A DNA stretch of 64,000 nucleotides from Hymenobacter puniceus (GTDB lineage Bacteria > Bacteroidota > Bacteroidia > Cytophagales > Hymenobacteraceae): the NCBI RefSeq assembly GCF_014333525.1, contig NZ_JACSCX010000008.1:62001-126000 (forward strand), in the 5' to 3' direction. This document shows positions 60,211 to 64,000 of the stretch, one piece after another (within the stretch, counting starts at the first letter, position 1; each line of letters starts with the position of its first letter). The position numbers were made by a program, and so were the translations under genes. Under the pieces are notes generated by a model. That model saw nothing but the letters and a program-made list of their open reading frames with translations, made no database searches and was not told the DNA's origin.

Positions 60211-60347
60211 GGGAATTGAGTGCTTAGTAGTTAGGGCCTGGGACTTAGGTACTGGTGCTTGGTTTAGGGCGTTTGAGAAGCTGGCAGAGGCCTTAGTGGC
60301 TCTCATTAACACTCTCGTCACTCCAGGCGCAGTCACCAGGTCCTCCA

Positions 60348-63300
60348 TTAGAAACCGACGTTGACGCCCAGCGTGATGGTGCGGGCCATGGGGTAGGAAC
60401 CCTGGTCGACGCCGTAGGTGGGCTGCGTGGTGTTGCCGAAGTTGTTGGCCTCGGGGTTGTAGCCGAAATACTTGGTGAAGGTGTACAGGTTCTGCGCGGC
60501 CACGTAGATGCCGGCGCTCTGCAAGCCGCCGCGTTTGGCCCATTCCGTTGGGATGTTGTAGCGCACCGTCACGTTGCGCACGCGCAGGAATGAGGCGTCG
60601 TGCACGAAGCGCGAGCTAAACTCCCGGATCGACGGCGACGGGCTGGAGGTGGCGCGGGGCTCCATGCCGTTGCCGGGGTCGTCGGCCGAGCGCCAGCGGT
60701 CCAGCACGTTGGTGCGGGCGTTGGCCTGGCCGGGGAAGTTGTTTACGTACCGGTCGCCACCGTACAGAATGTCGTTGCCCTGCGAGCCCTGCAGCGTCAC
60801 GGCCAGCGACAGGCGCTTGTAGCCGAAAGTGTTCTGCAGACCGAAGGTGAAGTCGGGGAATGGGTTGCCGATAACGCCGATGTCGCCAGCGTTAATTACC
60901 CCGTCACCGTTCTTGTCGGCATACTTGATGTCGCCGGGCACGGTGGCGCCGGTGCCAAATTTGGGGCTGCTGTCCACGTCGGCCTGGTCGCGGTACACAC
61001 CAATCTGCTCGTAGCCATAGAACAAGCCCAGCGGCTGGCCCGGCACCACCCGGATGGAGCTGGTGTAGCCAAACACGGCGTCGTAGAGCAGCTGGTCGTT
61101 TTCGCCGGCCAGCGCCATCACCTGGTTTCGGTTGAACGACAGGTTAGCGGCCGTGTTCCAGGTGAAGTCACTGCCCACGAAGTTGGCCGTGTTCAGCTGA
61201 AACTCCACGCCGCGGTTGCGCACCTCACCCACGTTGGCCAGCGCCCGCGTGGAGTAGCCGATAATGGCCGGAATGTTACGGTTGAGCAGCAGGTCGGTGG
61301 TGTTGCGCTGGTAGGCGGCCACCGTCAGGTACAGCCGGTCGCCGAACAAACCCACGTCGAGGCCGGCATCAAACTGGGTGTTGGTTTCCCAAGTGAGGTC
61401 GCGCAGGGCCACGCCGTTGGGCGCAAACCCGAAGGCGCGGGTGCCGGTGTTGGTGCCGAATACGTAGTTGGCGCTCTGCTGGTAGCTCTGGTAAGAGTAG
61501 TCGCCGATGTTGTTGTTGCCGGTTACGCCGTAGCTGGCGCGCAGCTTCAGTTCACTGATGGCCGGAATGGCCTTGACGAAGGCTTCCTCGCCTACCCGCC
61601 AGGCGGCCGCCACCGACGGGAACGTGGCGTAGCGGTTGTCGGGCCCGAAGCGCGAGGAGCCGTCGGTGCGCAGAGCGGCGGTCAGAATGTAGCGCTCCTT
61701 GAAGGCGTAATCCACGCGGCCAAACACCGAGCTCAGCGAGTTAGCCGAGTAGCCGGCGCCGCCGAAAATCTGGCCCGCGCCGGTCACGTATTCCACCGAC
61801 GTGTTGGTGTAGGTGCCGGTCTGGCCCAGCACGTTGCTGCTTTCGTTGGTGTTGTACTGGGCGGCGTAGCCGGCTAGCAGCGTCACGTTGTGGTCGAGGC
61901 CGAGCGTGCGGTTGTAGGTGGCCGTGTTTTCCCACACCCAGTTGTAGTTGGTGTTGTTGAGCTGCCGCGCGTCGATGTTGTTGAGCACCGGATTCGAGAG
62001 GTTGGCGCTGCGCGAGTTGTTGGTGGGCAGCGTGGCCGGCACGTAGATGCCGCGGCGGTTGGCCAGCAGCTCAGCCCCGAAGTTGGTGCGCAGGTTCAGG
62101 CCCTTTATCACCTCGAAATCGAGGAAGGTGCTGCCCAGCGCCCGCACGGCGTTAGCGCGGTCCTGATACAGGTCCAGCGGCGCAATCGGGTTCAGCAGGT
62201 CGCTGATGGTGATGGTGTTGGCCGGGAAGGCATTGCTGATCAGGCCATAGTCGCCGTTGCCGAGGCGGGCCGGCACCACCGGCGCCAGGATCAGGGCCGT
62301 CGTCACGGCGGCCGTTTCGCCGCCCGGGCCGCCGCCCGTGATGTTGCCGCCGTTGTAGCTGCCCGAAATCGGCCGCACGTCGGTGCGGGCAAACGAAGGC
62401 GCTAGGTTCAGGCCGATTTTCAGCTTGTTGCTCAACTGCGCGTCATAGTTGGCCCGCAGTGAAAATCGCTCGAACCCGGTGCCCTTCACGATGCCCGTTT
62501 GCTTGAAATAGCCGCCTGAGATGTAGAACCGACTCTTTTCCGCCCCGCCCGAAGCCGAGAGCTGGTAGTTCTGCTGCAAGCCGGTCCGGAAAATCTCGTC
62601 CTGCCAATCGGTGTCGGCCAGGGTGTTGGGGTCTACTTGCAGCGCCGCCGGAATCACGCGGCCGCCGTTGGTAAACGACTCTTTCAGGTAGTCCAGATAC
62701 TGGTCGCGGTTGAGGACATCCACGGTTTTGGCCACCTGCTGAATGCCGGTGTTGGCGTTGAAGCTGAAGCGCGTCTTGCCGGCCTGGCCCCGTTTGGTGG
62801 TCACGATGACGATGCCGTTGCCGCCGCGCGAGCCGTAGATGGCGCAGGCCGCCGCGTCCTTCAGAACCTGGATGCTCTGGATGTCGCCGGGCGGAATCTG
62901 GTTGTAATTGTCGGCGCTGTTGAGCGGGTAGCCGTCCACCACGTACAGCGGGCTGTTGCCAGCCGAAATCGAGCCCAGCCCCCGGATGCGGATTACGGCA
63001 CCTGCACCCGGCTCGCCGGACGGCTCCGTAATCTGCGCGCCCGCCACCAGACCCACCAGCGCCTCGGAGGGCGAAGCCACCGGAATCAACTCTACATCCT
63101 TGGCCGAAATCGAGGCAATGGAGGTGGTAAGCAGCTTTTTCTCCTGCACGCCGTAGCCCACCACTACCACTTCACTCAGCGTCTTGTTGTCGGGGGCCAG
63201 CGAGATATTCACGGAGGTGCGGCCGCCCACCGCCACTTCCTGCGGCAGGTAGCCGATGAAGCTGAAGACCAGCGTAGCATCCTCGGCCGCCGTGATGGAG

Positions 63301-63545
63301 TAGCGGCCATCGGCATCGGTCTGGGTGCCGTTGGAGGTGCCGCGTACCACCACGTTCACGCCGGGAAGGCCCGCACCCCGTTCATCCAGAATGCGCCCTT
63401 TTATAGTGATATCGGCAACTGGCGCGGCGGGCCGCACAACGGCCGCGTAGGCCGGCCCAGCCGGCAGCGCCAATGCCAGAGCCGGTAGTAGCGCCAGCGG
63501 CGTGGCAGCCCAGCTGAGCGGGAAGGCAAGTAAAGAACGAGTCAT
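60348..63545 (-). CDS. susC: SusC-like TonB-dependent outer-membrane transporter
   Basis: This 1065-residue protein has a signal peptide, then a carboxypeptidase-D regulatory-like domain (IKGRILDERGAGLPGVNVVV). The TonB box region VVVGYGVQEKK and plug (RIRGLGSISAGNSPLYVVDG, AACAIYGSRGGNGIVIVTTK) precede a 22-strand-type barrel ending TITLGVNVGF. It imports oligosaccharides delivered by SusD. It is the first gene of the minus-strand PUL, and a LacI-type operator lies about 205 bp upstream. Confidence 0.96.
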   Translation of the reverse strand: MTRSLLAFPLSWAATPLALLPALALALPAGPAYAAVVRPAAPVADITIKGRILDERGAGLPGVNVVVRGTSNGTQTDADGRYSITAAEDATLVFSFIGYLPQEVAVGGRTSVNISLAPDNKTLSEVVVVGYGVQEKKLLTTSIASISAKDVELIPVASPSEALVGLVAGAQITEPSGEPGAGAVIRIRGLGSISAGNSPLYVVDGYPLNSADNYNQIPPGDIQSIQVLKDAAACAIYGSRGGNGIVIVTTKRGQAGKTRFSFNANTGIQQVAKTVDVLNRDQYLDYLKESFTNGGRVIPAALQVDPNTLADTDWQDEIFRTGLQQNYQLSASGGAEKSRFYISGGYFKQTGIVKGTGFERFSLRANYDAQLSNKLKIGLNLAPSFARTDVRPISGSYNGGNITGGGPGGETAAVTTALILAPVVPARLGNGDYGLISNAFPANTITISDLLNPIAPLDLYQDRANAVRALGSTFLDFEVIKGLNLRTNFGAELLANRRGIYVPATLPTNNSRSANLSNPVLNNIDARQLNNTNYNWVWENTATYNRTLGLDHNVTLLAGYAAQYNTNESSNVLGQTGTYTNTSVEYVTGAGQIFGGAGYSANSLSSVFGRVDYAFKERYILTAALRTDGSSRFGPDNRYATFPSVAAAWRVGEEAFVKAIPAISELKLRASYGVTGNNNIGDYSYQSYQQSANYVFGTNTGTRAFGFAPNGVALRDLTWETNTQFDAGLDVGLFGDRLYLTVAAYQRNTTDLLLNRNIPAIIGYSTRALANVGEVRNRGVEFQLNTANFVGSDFTWNTAANLSFNRNQVMALAGENDQLLYDAVFGYTSSIRVVPGQPLGLFYGYEQIGVYRDQADVDSSPKFGTGATVPGDIKYADKNGDGVINAGDIGVIGNPFPDFTFGLQNTFGYKRLSLAVTLQGSQGNDILYGGDRYVNNFPGQANARTNVLDRWRSADDPGNGMEPRATSSPSPSIREFSSRFVHDASFLRVRNVTVRYNIPTEWAKRGGLQSAGIYVAAQNLYTFTKYFGYNPEANNFGNTTQPTYGVDQGSYPMARTITLGVNVGF

Positions 63546-64000
63546 ACTAGTGGGAATTGGGGTGTGGCAAATCGGGAACGGAAACCGGAGCGCGGCCCGT
63601 AAGAAGCGGACAACCTTTCAGAGACGGAGTAGGAGCTGTTGTCTGACGCTGGGCAGGCGATTGACTACGTCGGAGTTAGTGCTCACTCTGCCGACTTCGC
63701 CCTGCTAAGTACAGTACATTTAGCAGCGATGCAGCACGTCAAATGCGGGTTTATCTACGCAAACGTTTACATCAGATTGCGCCGCCACTGTGCCTGTCCG
63801 TTCACCGGCTAGCCCCTCAACTCGCGCTGCTAGGCCGCTTTGCCGGAGGCATTGAGGAAAAGCCGCGCGTAGACCGGTGCAGCGCCTGCAAAAGTGCCGG
63901 GGCCACATCAACGATCCGGGGCTGGGGAAGGAGCTGCTGGATAAGAGCCGTTTGGTGCCGCGCCCACTAACTATTGCCGCCTCCGGAGTATTGCTCGGGA
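63546..64000. other. susC upstream region, right edge, 455 bp
   Basis: It contains the LacI-type operator copy 2 at 63750-63770. I see no full gene. On the minus strand, the last bases would read PEQYSGGGNS then stop, which might be the end of a gene beyond the edge but cannot be supported. Confidence 0.35.
63750..63770. promoter_or_regulatory. LacI-type operator, copy 2
   Basis: TTTATCTACGCAAACGTTTA matches the site at 49164-49185 and lies upstream of susC. The core ACGCAAACGTTTAC is a LacI-family-like near-palindrome. It suggests that one repressor controls both ends of the PUL. Confidence 0.6.

Noticed and set aside
60600..61877. Long plus-strand frame antisense to susC
   Set aside because: It mirrors a well-supported transporter gene and its translation is compositionally biased.
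63720..63970. Small frames upstream of susC, including a possible gene end at the right edge
   Set aside because: The frames are short, without domains, and overlap the operator. A gene end of about ten residues cannot be confirmed.
1..64000. CRISPR arrays, tRNA or rRNA genes, retrons
   Set aside because: No regularly spaced repeats, cloverleaf-like or rRNA sequence, or reverse transcriptase was seen. Absence is by eye only.

Overview
The window comes from a high-GC member of the Bacteroidota, most likely a Hymenobacter-type Cytophagales bacterium. This rests on SusC/SusD proteins, type IX secretion (T9SS) sorting domains on giant glycosidases, Bacteroidota-style ACCTTTGTG promoter boxes, and GC-rich coding punctuated by AT-richer acquired islands. 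No rRNA, tRNA or CRISPR array was seen, and gene names come from motif recognition only.

Layout. (1) 1-14 kb is a polysaccharide-lyase and uronate locus. It holds the start of a PL14-like lipoprotein, a T9SS tail remnant, a 1633-residue secreted glycosidase, and a plus-strand operon of DUF4861, GH3, kduD, kduI and a PL8 lyase. Lyases release unsaturated uronates, and KduI/KduD carry them toward 2-keto-3-deoxygluconate (KDG). (2) 14-22.9 kb is a patchwork of recombinase debris, a small element with inverted ends, a roadblock pair, an IR-bracketed lipoprotein pair, and a histidine kinase/BLUF photoreceptor pair. (3) 22.9-34.3 kb holds four AraC regulators interleaved with small-molecule enzymes: alpha/beta hydrolase, an NmrA-epoxide-hydrolase fusion, SDR, NmrA, a VOC protein and a broken aldo/keto reductase. 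(4) 34.5-43.8 kb is an accessory island: small unknown genes that overlap one another, two IS3-family copies in opposite orientation, a chimeric IS remnant, hicAB, and a compact operon of a two-TM protein followed by three tandem proline-rich microproteins. (5) 44-63.5 kb is a minus-strand polysaccharide utilisation locus: susC, susD, GH2, agarase-like GH, GH10, GH3 (BglX type), an SDR, uxuA, and a second giant glycosidase paralogous to the first. UxuA and the SDR also lead to KDG, so both carbohydrate loci converge on one intermediate.

The strongest candidate for something undescribed is the 40.45-41.28 kb operon. Three ORFs of 35-38 codons share an N-terminal M(A/G)KQP and a C-terminal LPGHRN followed by six to eight prolines. 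They sit directly behind a two-TM protein, end at a strong terminator, and lie with hicAB between two copies of a 27-bp direct repeat. Other signals worth testing are a 36-bp inverted repeat around two secreted-protein genes, a dispersed 26-bp repeat with a probable MITE, a small motif shared by a BLUF protein and a standalone 71-residue protein, and a pair of matching LacI-type operators in the PUL.
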